From: Candidatus Eiseniibacteriota bacterium | GTDB taxonomy: Bacteria; Eisenbacteria; RBG-16-71-46; SZUA-252 | Assembly: GCA_003235575.1 (NCBI GenBank) | Contig: QJVW01000052.1 | Location: 1 to 43,346 of the forward strand | Direction: 5' to 3' | DNA: 43,346 bases | Part shown: positions 32,163 through 39,397 of the stretch, piece after piece | Position numbering within the stretch: the stretch's first letter is position 1 | Layout: the number at the start of each line of letters is the position of its first letter | Program-made: the position numbers and the translations under genes | The notes under the pieces: model-generated | Seen by the model: the letters and a program-made list of their open reading frames with translations, nothing else | Databases searched by the model: none | Told to the model about the DNA's origin: nothing

Positions 32163-33217
32163 GTTCGGTTCGCGAGGGTGTCCAACGCGCCGCCGCGTCG
32201 CTTCTCTATCGGGGCGGAGCGTTGCGGATCCTGCTTTCCGCGGGCGACCGGTGGAGGCTGGAGCGCGGGGGGGGAGCGCGGCGGTGGACGCGGCGCACGG
32301 CGCCGCCGTTCCTGATCCTCATCTATCACCGCGTCAACCCGCGGCCGTCCCCCTTCGCGATCGACGTGAATCCGCCGGATCGCTTCCGGATGCAGATGGA
32401 ACACGTCGCGAAGCACTACCGCGTGCTGCCGCTCGAGGATCTGTGGCGGCGATCGCGAGACGGCTCGCTGCCGCCGCGGAGCGTCGCCGTGACGTTCGAC
32501 GACGGGTACGCGGACAACCACGATTTCGCGCTCCCGATCCTGCAGCGCCTCGGTCTTCCGGCGACCGTCTTTCTCGTGACCGGCTGCATCGGCACGGGCG
32601 TGATCCCGTGGCACGATCGGGTTCTGGCCGCGTTCGAGCGGACCACCCGGACGGAGGCGGTGCTGCCGGGAAGCCCGGAGCCCGTGCGGTGGGATGGCCT
32701 GGCCGCGCGACGGGCCGCGGCGTTCCGTGTCCTGGTGGCCCTGAAGCCGATGGACGAGGCGGACCGGCTTGCGGGGGTGGCACGCGTGGAGGCGGCGCTC
32801 GACGCCGCGGCCCCGGCGAACGGGGCGGATGGCCCCCTGATGCTCGGCTGGGATCAGGTCCGCGCCATGCATCGGGGAGGATTCGCGATCGGATCCCACA
32901 CCGTGACCCACCCGATCCTGAGCCGGCAAACGACCGAACGGGTGCAGGACGAGGTCACACGCTCGAAGCGTGCGATCGAGGAGGCGATCGGCGAGCCGGT
33001 GACCCTCTTCGCCTATCCGAACGGTCGCCCGGAGGACTACAACCAGGAGACGATCGACCTCGTGCGGCGGGCCGGATACCGGGTCGCGGTCACCACGACG
33101 TTCGGAGCGAACGAGCCGGGCGACGACCCGCTCCTCTGGAAGCGCGGGACGCCCTGGGAAACCGATCTTCCTCGGTTCGCGCTCAAGCTCTCCTACTACC
33201 GGCTGGCGGCGGGCTAG
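32159..33217 (+). CDS. Polysaccharide deacetylase (NodB family)
   Basis: 352 residues from GTG 32159. NodB motifs: LILIYHRVNP at about 58-67, TFDDGY with Asp114/Asp115, IGSHTVTHPIL with His247/His251, and LFAYPNGRPEDYN. The metal and general-base residues are all present. It resembles the deacetylase half of the 23889 fusion over its whole length (same order YHRV, HYRVLP, SLPPRSVAVTFDDGY, LPILQRLGLPATVFLVT) and looks like a paralogue. No clear signal peptide, so cytoplasmic or membrane-attached action is likely. It removes N-acetyl (or O-acetyl) groups from the repeat. Nine bases to the ligase gene. Confidence 0.9.
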   Translation: MSSVREGVQRAAASLLYRGGALRILLSAGDRWRLERGGGARRWTRRTAPPFLILIYHRVNPRPSPFAIDVNPPDRFRMQMEHVAKHYRVLPLEDLWRRSRDGSLPPRSVAVTFDDGYADNHDFALPILQRLGLPATVFLVTGCIGTGVIPWHDRVLAAFERTTRTEAVLPGSPEPVRWDGLAARRAAAFRVLVALKPMDEADRLAGVARVEAALDAAAPANGADGPLMLGWDQVRAMHRGGFAIGSHTVTHPILSRQTTERVQDEVTRSKRAIEEAIGEPVTLFAYPNGRPEDYNQETIDLVRRAGYRVAVTTTFGANEPGDDPLLWKRGTPWETDLPRFALKLSYYRLAAG

Positions 33218-33226
33218 GAGCGGCCG

Positions 33227-34531
33227 ATGCGCGACATCCTCGTTGCCCTGGCCGTATTCGGAAGCGTCCCGGTGGCGCTGCTGCGTCCGCAGATCGGCAT
33301 CCTCGTGTACGTCTGGATCGGCCTCATGAATCCCCACCGGCTCTCCTACAAGATGGCGAGCGCGCCGGTGGGGCTGGCCGTGGCGGCCGCGACCATGATG
33401 GGGATCCTGTTCACGGGGCAACTTCGCTCCGTCCCGTTCCGCTCCACGACCTACCTCCTGATCCTGCTCGTGGCCTACACCACGCTGACGACCTACACGG
33501 CGCTGGCGGGGGCGGAGGCGTGGGTCGAGTGGAACCGATTCTCGCGAATCATCTTCATGTGCTTCGTCGCCATGATGTTGCTTCAGGAACGGGTCCGCCT
33601 GGAGCGCTTCCTCTGGGTCTGCACCGCGTCGCTGGCGTTCTACGGCATCAAGGGGGGCCTCTTCACCCTCGCCACGGGAGGTCGGTACCGCGTTTGGGGA
33701 CCGTCGGGATCGTTCATCGAGGGGAACAACGAACTGGCGCTGGCGATGCTCATGGTGCTGCCGCTGATGCTCTACTTCCTGCGCCGCGAGCAGTCGCGCT
33801 TGCGCCGGCACATCTACCGTGGATCGATCTTCCTGACCATGCTCTCGATTCTCTTCTCCTACTCCCGAGGAGCCTTCGTCGGGTTCGCGGGGCTCGCCTT
33901 CGTCATGATCATGCGATCGCGGTACCGCGTTCAGGCGCTCATCATGGCCGTGCTCCTGGGCGCGCTGACCCTCTCCGTGGCGCCCTCGTCGTGGACGGAG
34001 CGGATGTTCTCGATTCGGGACTACGAGGCCGACGAATCGGCGATGGGCCGGATCAACGCCTGGCACTTCGCCGCGAACCTGGCGAGCGAGCGGGTGTTCG
34101 GAGGCGGATTCCGAACCTTCACCAGGGAGTGGTTCGCCGTGTACGCCCCGAACCCGACCGACGTTCACGACGCGCACAGCATCTATTTCGAGGTGCTGGG
34201 GGAGCAGGGCTTTCCCGGTCTGGCCATCTTCATGGCCATCCTGGGCACGACCCTTTGGAGACTGGAGAAGCTGCGGCGTCGCGGCATCGGCCGGGCGGAA
34301 CGATTATGGTCGTCAGAACTTGCTGAAATGCTGCAATTTGCGCTGATTGCTTATAGTATCGGCGGAGCATTTCTCGGGCTCGCCTATTTCGACCTGCCCT
34401 ACTACATCATCGTCGCCGCCCTCCTGCTGGAGCTGGTCGCGGATCGGGAGGAGGCGGGCGTCCCGGTCGCCGCGACGGCCCCCAAGCCGCTTCCAGGGTC
34501 GGGCGGGCCCGTCCTGGCGGGGGCGGGGTAG
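33227..34531 (+). CDS. O-antigen ligase/polymerase-like membrane protein (XrtA-locus O-glycosylation ligase type)
   Basis: 434 residues with about ten to twelve hydrophobic helices. The N-terminus MRDILVALAVFGSVPVALLRPQIGILVYVWIGLMNPHRL is, from memory, the signature of the putative O-glycosylation ligase of exosortase A systems (TIGR03097). The catalytic loop has GRINAWHFAANLASERVFGGGF and DAHSIYFEVLGEQGFPGL, the conserved Arg and His region of Wzy_C/WaaL proteins, facing the periplasm. It would polymerise or ligate the flipped repeat. Codons 358-382 (about 34299-34372) are abruptly AT-rich. It is followed after three bases by the next glycosyltransferase. Confidence 0.88.
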   Translation: MRDILVALAVFGSVPVALLRPQIGILVYVWIGLMNPHRLSYKMASAPVGLAVAAATMMGILFTGQLRSVPFRSTTYLLILLVAYTTLTTYTALAGAEAWVEWNRFSRIIFMCFVAMMLLQERVRLERFLWVCTASLAFYGIKGGLFTLATGGRYRVWGPSGSFIEGNNELALAMLMVLPLMLYFLRREQSRLRRHIYRGSIFLTMLSILFSYSRGAFVGFAGLAFVMIMRSRYRVQALIMAVLLGALTLSVAPSSWTERMFSIRDYEADESAMGRINAWHFAANLASERVFGGGFRTFTREWFAVYAPNPTDVHDAHSIYFEVLGEQGFPGLAIFMAILGTTLWRLEKLRRRGIGRAERLWSSELAEMLQFALIAYSIGGAFLGLAYFDLPYYIIVAALLLELVADREEAGVPVAATAPKPLPGSGGPVLAGAG

Positions 34532-34534
34532 CCG

Positions 34535-35758
34535 ATGAAGGTCGTGATCCACCACCGCACGCAGGGGCAGGGCGTCGAGGCCGTCCACCTGCTCGGCATG
34601 GTCCAGGGCTTCGAGGCGAACGGTTGCGCGGTGGCGATCGTCTCTCCGCCGGGCGTGACCGTGGGCGCCGTCGCCGTGGCTCACGGAGCGCCGACCGGCG
34701 ATGCAGGGGGTCTGCGCCGCCTCTGGCGGATGCTGGCCGACCATGCCCCCGAGCTCCTCTTCGAACTGGGCGAACTGGCGTACAACGTGCCGGCCTTCTT
34801 CCGGATCCGGCGCGCCCTCCGCGGGACGGGCGCTTCGTTCCTCTATGAGCGCCACGCGTTCCTGAACGTGTCGGGAGCGTGGGCGGCCCGGTCCCTGGGC
34901 ATCCCCTACGTCGTCGAGGCGAACTACACGACCGCGACGCCCCTCTACCGGCGAAGAAGCCGCCTCCTCGCCCCGCTGGCGCGCGCCGCGGAGCGATCCG
35001 TGTTCCGCGGCGCCGCGGTCATCGCCGCGGTCTCCAGCCGGCTGCGCGATCAGATCGTCGCCGAGGGCGTTCCCAGCGAGCGCGTCCTCGTGACGACCAA
35101 CGCGGCGGACGCGAGCCGGTTCCGACCGAACCCGGAAGGGGAGCGGGCGACGCGGACGCGGCTCGGGCTTCTGAACGCCAAGGTCATTGGCTTCTCCGGG
35201 GGGTTCTTTCCCTGGCACGGCGTGGATCTGATCCTCGAGGCGCTTCCGCGAATCGTCTCCCGCGTCCCGGACGTGGCGGTCCTTCTCCTCGGCGACGGCC
35301 CCCAACGGACGGTGCTCGAGGCGCGGGCGCGCGACGCCGGCCTGGGGGACCGCGTTCGCTTCCTCGGTTGGGTGCCCCACGATGCGCTCCCCGAACACAT
35401 CGCCGCCTTCGATGTCGCGGTCATGCCGGACTCCAACGAGTACGGATCGCCGATGAAGATCTTCGAGTACATGGCGATGGGGAAACCGGTCGTCGCCCCG
35501 CGCCTGGGGCCGCTGGAGGATGGAATCGTGGAGGGCGCGACGGGCCGACTGTTCCCGCGCAGGGATGTCGCGGCGCTCGCCGACGCGCTCATCGATATCC
35601 TGGCGAACGACCTGCGGCGCCGTGACATGGGGGCCAACGCCGTCCGGCACGTCTTGGAGCATCACACCTGGGACCGGAACGCCGCCCGCGTGCTGGCGGC
35701 GCTTCCTCCGCGGGCGGCCGAAGGCGCCGCGGGGAAAGCCGCCAGGACCGCCGATTGA
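34535..35758 (+). CDS. Glycosyltransferase family 4
   Basis: 407 residues. GT-B fold with IHHRTQGQGVEAVHLLGMVQGFEANG at the N-terminus, FLYERHAFLNVSGAWAA, VVEANYTTATPLYRRR, AAVSSRLRDQIVAEGV, GFSGGFFPWHGVDLILEAL in the donor-domain start, and EYGSPMKIFEYMAMGKPVVAPR, the nucleotide-sugar site with the S-P-x-K pattern. It is the fourth transferase domain of the locus. The C-terminal 20 residues are Ala/Arg/Gly-rich and past the fold. The TGA stop shares its final base with the following ATG. Confidence 0.92.
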   Translation: MKVVIHHRTQGQGVEAVHLLGMVQGFEANGCAVAIVSPPGVTVGAVAVAHGAPTGDAGGLRRLWRMLADHAPELLFELGELAYNVPAFFRIRRALRGTGASFLYERHAFLNVSGAWAARSLGIPYVVEANYTTATPLYRRRSRLLAPLARAAERSVFRGAAVIAAVSSRLRDQIVAEGVPSERVLVTTNAADASRFRPNPEGERATRTRLGLLNAKVIGFSGGFFPWHGVDLILEALPRIVSRVPDVAVLLLGDGPQRTVLEARARDAGLGDRVRFLGWVPHDALPEHIAAFDVAVMPDSNEYGSPMKIFEYMAMGKPVVAPRLGPLEDGIVEGATGRLFPRRDVAALADALIDILANDLRRRDMGANAVRHVLEHHTWDRNAARVLAALPPRAAEGAAGKAARTAD

Positions 35759-36549
35759 TGCGATCGCGGCGCGCGTGGTACCCTTACAGGGTCATGAACT
35801 CGATGCTCCGCAGCGCCGGGCTCGTGGCGGGACTCTGTATCCTCTTCGCCGCGATGATCCCGCCCCCGCAAACGTCCGGCCAGACCTCCTACATCCCGCG
35901 GCCGCCGGAGCCCGACACGATTCTCGGGGGTAAGCCGTTCTCCGATCCCCGCATCGCGCCCCGGGACGCCTGGAATCCGTTTTCCAAGGACCCTCGCGTG
36001 CCCCGAAACGACGATCGTGTCTGGAACGCGCGCGACTGGTACAACATCTCCCACGACGGCTTCTCGACCTACATCCTGCCGGTCGTGGAGAACGGGCATC
36101 TGGGTCCGAAGACGAATCCCCGCGGCTTCTGGCGGGAGTTCAAGCGCGCCCGCTGGGTGAACGCGGTGGCGGAGTTGAAGTACGTGCTGAACGTGTTCCC
36201 CAACCACCCGCGCGCGCTCTACCTGATCACGCGCATGGCGGAGTTGCTGCACGATCCGGGCCTGCCGATCGCCTACTTCGAGAAGGCGCTTCGGATGTAC
36301 CCGAACCGTCCGCAGACGCGCACGGCGTACGGCGCCTACCTGGTCAAGAAGGGGGAGCCGATCATGGGCCTGCTGCAATTGGACAAGGCGCTGGAGATGA
36401 ATCCGGAATTGCTGGAGGCCATCGCGTGGCGCGCGGAGGCCCGCCGGCGGCTCGGCCTGCGCGACGAGTCGGATACGCTGAGCGTTCCCGCCATCGATCC
36501 CGGGGCGATCGATCCCCGAAATCCCTACCAGTTCCCGACCTCTCGCTAG
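35758..36549 (+). CDS. Secreted TPR-containing protein of the EPS locus, unknown function
   Basis: 263 residues from ATG 35758; an internal ATG at 35794 with AGGG just upstream gives a cleaner signal peptide and may be the true start. A hydrophobic helix (about residues 17-33) is followed by Pro-rich sequence, then a conserved-looking block NPFSKDPRVPRNDDRVWNARDWYN that I do not recognise. The second half has TPR-like repeats: AVAELKYVLNVFPNHPRALYL, PIAYFEKALRMYPNRPQTR, GLLQLDKALEMNPELLEAI. TPR lipoproteins or periplasmic TPR proteins often scaffold polysaccharide export machines (compare PgaA, AlgK), so a scaffold role is plausible. Its TAG stop shares the CTAG palindrome with the convergent flippase stop. 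Confidence 0.8.
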   Translation: MRSRRAWYPYRVMNSMLRSAGLVAGLCILFAAMIPPPQTSGQTSYIPRPPEPDTILGGKPFSDPRIAPRDAWNPFSKDPRVPRNDDRVWNARDWYNISHDGFSTYILPVVENGHLGPKTNPRGFWREFKRARWVNAVAELKYVLNVFPNHPRALYLITRMAELLHDPGLPIAYFEKALRMYPNRPQTRTAYGAYLVKKGEPIMGLLQLDKALEMNPELLEAIAWRAEARRRLGLRDESDTLSVPAIDPGAIDPRNPYQFPTSR

Positions 36550-38042
36550 ACCCCGCGCGGAGCCCGCGACGGCAGCACCCGCCGCACCACGTTCCGAAGC
36601 GCATCGCGCTCCGCCGGGCGCAGCACGAACGCGATCATCACCGCCCCGTAGATTCCGAGTATGGCGACCCCCGAAGCGATCGAGAGCGGCAGCGGTAGCG
36701 GCGGTAGGAGGAGGCGAACCGCCATCGCGGCCGCCGTCACGGCCGCAACGAGCAGCGCACGGCGGAACTCGAACTGGAGCGGCAGGATGCGCCGGCCGGC
36801 GATGTATACCCACACGGCCCGCATCAGAAACGCGATGTCGGTCGCGAGCACGGCACCCAGCATGCCCCAGCGGGGAATGAGGATCGCATAGAGCCCCACG
36901 CACACCACGCACGTCGCGACCAGGATCACGCCCAGGATCTTCGTCCGGTCCTTCAGCCTGTGGCCCAGCTCGAAGTAGGTCCCGACGCCGTGCAGCAGAT
37001 ACGCCAAGACCACCAGGGGCACGAGGCCGGCCGCGCCGCCGTATTTGGGTGGCGCCATCAGGCGGATGAGATCGCCCGAGAGAACGGCGAGCACCAAGCC
37101 CGCCGCGAAGAGACCGTAGATCAGATACGTGAACACCCTGCCGTAGAACTCCTTGGCGTCGTCGGCCTCCGCCACCTCGAACATCTTCGCCTGCCAAATC
37201 TGGAAGAAGTTGGAGACGACGAGCGTGTTCATCATGATGCCGAACTTGTAGGCGAGCGCGTAGATCCCGACCTGGGTGAAATCCGAGTAGGCCTGCAGGA
37301 AGAACCGGTCGGAGAAGTTGATGATGAACAGACTGAGCTGCACGACCGCCATCGGCAGTCCGTACCGCACCATCCTGGTCAGGATATTCCAGGAGAACGA
37401 GAAGCCCATGGGCCGGACGAAGAGGAAGTAGACGAGCAAGCCGACGCCGATGTTCGAGATCATGTTGCTGAGGAGCAATCCCTGCACGCCCCACCGAAGC
37501 CCGATCAGGAACCAGACGTTGAGGGCGACGTCGACCAGGAATCGCGAGATCTTGATGGTGGCGTGGACCTTGGATTTCTGGAGCACCGACACGAACGTCA
37601 TGCCGAGCTCGGCGACGGCGTTGAACGTGAACCCGATGAACAGAATGGTCAGATACCGTTGGAAGATCGGATCGTGGAAGAAGCGCACGGCGATCCACGG
37701 GGCGAGGAGCAGCATGATGATCGCCACGGACCCGAACACGGCCAGCGTCGATAGGAACGTCGTCGCCACGACGACGCGGCGGCCCACCTCGTCTTCCGCG
37801 GCGTAGTAGAAGCGGTAGATGGCGCTCGACAGCCCGAAGCTGAAGAACATGGTGACGCAGACCGCGAACAGATCGAGGTACTCCATGATCCCGTACTCGG
37901 CGGGCGTCAGGTTGTAGGTGTAGAGCGGAACGAGCAGGAGTCCGCCGATGCGCACGCCGATCGGTCCGATGCTGTAGATGCTCGCGTGCCGGAGCACCGC
38001 CCCGAAGGAGGTGGTCGACTTCGGCGCGGCCGGCGGCTTCAC
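36546..38042 (-). CDS. wzx: Wzx-type polysaccharide flippase (MATE/MVF superfamily)
   Basis: 498 residues from GTG 38042, which overlaps the ATP-grasp stop (GTGA); a longer open frame upstream lies over the ATP-grasp gene and is rejected. About 12-14 hydrophobic helices occur: GAVLRHASIYSIGPIGVRIGGLLLVPLYTYNL at the start, LFAVCVTMFFSFGLSSAIYRFYY, SRFLVDVALNVWFLIGLRWGVQG, and so on to a basic C-terminus. The pattern is that of O-antigen/EPS flippases that move the lipid-linked repeat across the inner membrane. Its stop TAG lies on the same four bases (CTAG 36546-36549) as the stop of the plus-strand TPR gene, so no terminator fits between the two operons. Confidence 0.88.
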   Translation of the reverse strand: MKPPAAPKSTTSFGAVLRHASIYSIGPIGVRIGGLLLVPLYTYNLTPAEYGIMEYLDLFAVCVTMFFSFGLSSAIYRFYYAAEDEVGRRVVVATTFLSTLAVFGSVAIIMLLLAPWIAVRFFHDPIFQRYLTILFIGFTFNAVAELGMTFVSVLQKSKVHATIKISRFLVDVALNVWFLIGLRWGVQGLLLSNMISNIGVGLLVYFLFVRPMGFSFSWNILTRMVRYGLPMAVVQLSLFIINFSDRFFLQAYSDFTQVGIYALAYKFGIMMNTLVVSNFFQIWQAKMFEVAEADDAKEFYGRVFTYLIYGLFAAGLVLAVLSGDLIRLMAPPKYGGAAGLVPLVVLAYLLHGVGTYFELGHRLKDRTKILGVILVATCVVCVGLYAILIPRWGMLGAVLATDIAFLMRAVWVYIAGRRILPLQFEFRRALLVAAVTAAAMAVRLLLPPLPLPLSIASGVAILGIYGAVMIAFVLRPAERDALRNVVRRVLPSRAPRGV

Positions 38043-39283
38043 GCGGAGGTCGGGCGGGCGGAGGGCCGGCGGAGGCGGCGCGCGACCGCGGCGAAGGTGT
38101 TCCGGAGCATGGGTCCCCACCACGCCAGGTAGGGCGCGAGGTCGCTCCAATCGAACAGCGCGAAGCGCTTCGGCTCGAGGACGTGCCGCAGGAGACGCGC
38201 CCGCGGATAGGCGCCGTCGAAGATGCTCTCCACGAACACCGGGCCGTCCCGGTCGCCGTCGACCCACGCATACCGGTTGCGCTGTCGATCGGGCGCCGTG
38301 ACGGGCTCCCCGGTCAAATCACCGTAGACGAGCGCGGGCAGATCCACGCCGTTGACGATGAGGGTCTTCAGCCAGAAATCGGACCGGCCCACCGTCGCTT
38401 CGATGAAGTACGGGGTGCCGTCCGGGGCCAGTTTGAATTCCACCGACGCGACGCCTCGATAGCCCAGCCCTTCGAACAAGCGGAGCCCCTCCTCGAGGAG
38501 ATCGGGACGGTCCACGCCGCGGGCGGCGGTGCTGTTGCCCAGGGTCCGGGGAACCTGTCGGATCTTCTGTCCGGCGAACGGCCACCGGACGTTTCCCGAG
38601 GCGTCGAAATAGTAGGCTGTGAAGTGGACGCTCTCATCGTCGCCGGGAATCCACTCCTGCACGATGTAGCGGTCGATCTCGGGGTGGTGCCGCGTCGCCG
38701 CGGCCAGCGCCTCGCGGGTGGGAGGGCGCAGGACCTTGATCGCCGACATCGGCGTCACCGGCTTCGCGATGCAGGGGAAGGGAATCGAGTCGAGCGCGGC
38801 GGATGGCGCCTCGCCGCGCACCTCCGCGCCGGCGACGCTCCAACTGCGGGGCAGGCGCAGACCCTGTCGTTCGGCCAGCGGAGCGAGCGTGTCTTTTTCG
38901 ATCAGCTCGCGGAGCAGGGCCTGTTCCGGGAACAGGAGGTGGAAGCGCTCCCGCCAGTGCGCCTGATCGCGGTTGAGATCACGCACCATCCGGTCGTTCG
39001 TGACATAGAGAACGGGTTTTCGAGGGGACGCCTCCGCGATTCGATCCAACGCCTGGTGGAGCGGCGGCCCCTCCAGCGCGGACACGCCGACTTTGTACCC
39101 GTAGCGCGTCGCGGCGGAGGGTTGTGCCCAGTTGGTCTCGAGCGCGACGACCGGGATGCCCTGGCGCGCCAGGGAACGAACGTTCGCGAGGCCGTGCGTG
39201 CATAGCCCCACGACGACCGCGGGAGGCCGCGTTGCACGGCGCAGCCGCGGTAGCACATCCTCGACCGAAAGGGGAACGACCAC
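38039..39283 (-). CDS. ATP-grasp carboxylate-amine ligase-like protein
   Basis: 414 residues from GTG 39283, favoured because GGGAGG lies ten bases upstream and a good promoter -10 sits at 39349; an upstream GTG at 39340 would start almost at the predicted transcript end. ATP-grasp features: N-terminal VVVGLCTHGLANVRSLA, TNDRMVRDLNRD, the ATP-binding FPCIAKPVTP (Lys) and IVQEWIPGDDESVHFTAYYF, then GYRGVASVEFKLAPDGTPYFIEATVGRSDFW, containing the metal-binding E/E/N-like positions. The group (COG3919-like) joins an amine to a carboxylate with ATP, sometimes in peptide or polysaccharide modification. Coupled by GTGA to the flippase. Substrate unknown. Confidence 0.82.
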   Translation of the reverse strand: MVVPLSVEDVLPRLRRATRPPAVVVGLCTHGLANVRSLARQGIPVVALETNWAQPSAATRYGYKVGVSALEGPPLHQALDRIAEASPRKPVLYVTNDRMVRDLNRDQAHWRERFHLLFPEQALLRELIEKDTLAPLAERQGLRLPRSWSVAGAEVRGEAPSAALDSIPFPCIAKPVTPMSAIKVLRPPTREALAAATRHHPEIDRYIVQEWIPGDDESVHFTAYYFDASGNVRWPFAGQKIRQVPRTLGNSTAARGVDRPDLLEEGLRLFEGLGYRGVASVEFKLAPDGTPYFIEATVGRSDFWLKTLIVNGVDLPALVYGDLTGEPVTAPDRQRNRYAWVDGDRDGPVFVESIFDGAYPRARLLRHVLEPKRFALFDWSDLAPYLAWWGPMLRNTFAAVARRLRRPSARPTSA

Positions 39284-39293
39284 CGAGAGGCTG

Positions 39294-39299
39294 CCTCCC
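39294..39299 (-). promoter_or_regulatory. Shine-Dalgarno supporting the ATP-grasp start at 39283
   Basis: The minus strand reads GGGAGG ten bases before GTG 39283. The upstream candidate GTG at 39340 has no comparable site and is followed by an eight-T tract (39307-39314) that looks like untranslated leader. Confidence 0.5.
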
Positions 39300-39348
39300 A
39301 AGGGACAAAAAAAATCCGCGCGGGCAGACGCTTCGTCCACGCAGGTAG

Positions 39349-39377
39349 ATAGTAGTCTATCCGGCCGCGCCTGTCAC
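39349..39377 (-). promoter_or_regulatory. Probable sigma-70 promoter for ATP-grasp and flippase genes
   Basis: Minus strand: -35 GTGACA (39377-39372, five of six), a 17-base spacer, and -10 TACTAT (39354-39349, four of six). Transcription would start around 39342, leaving a leader of about 60 bases with an eight-T tract before the GGGAGG ribosome site. This would give the ATP-grasp/flippase pair its own transcript, separate from the lyase-like gene upstream. Confidence 0.5.
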
Positions 39378-39397
39378 CGCGGCGGAGCGCCCCAGGC

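Noticed and set aside
31991-34177. Minus-strand open frame of about 728 codons opposite deacetylase and ligase genes
   Set aside because: His/Arg/Glu-rich low-complexity translation spanning several real genes; a shadow of GC-biased codon use.
36960-37754. Plus-strand open frame of 264 codons inside the flippase region, rich in Glu, Asp and His
   Set aside because: It is the antisense of membrane helices, whose hydrophobic codons read as charged residues on the other strand.
38043-38267. Longer N-terminus for the flippase
   Set aside because: The extra 75 residues are Arg/Pro-rich and lie over the 3' end of the ATP-grasp gene; the GTG at 38042 forms a GTGA overlap and starts close to the first membrane helix.
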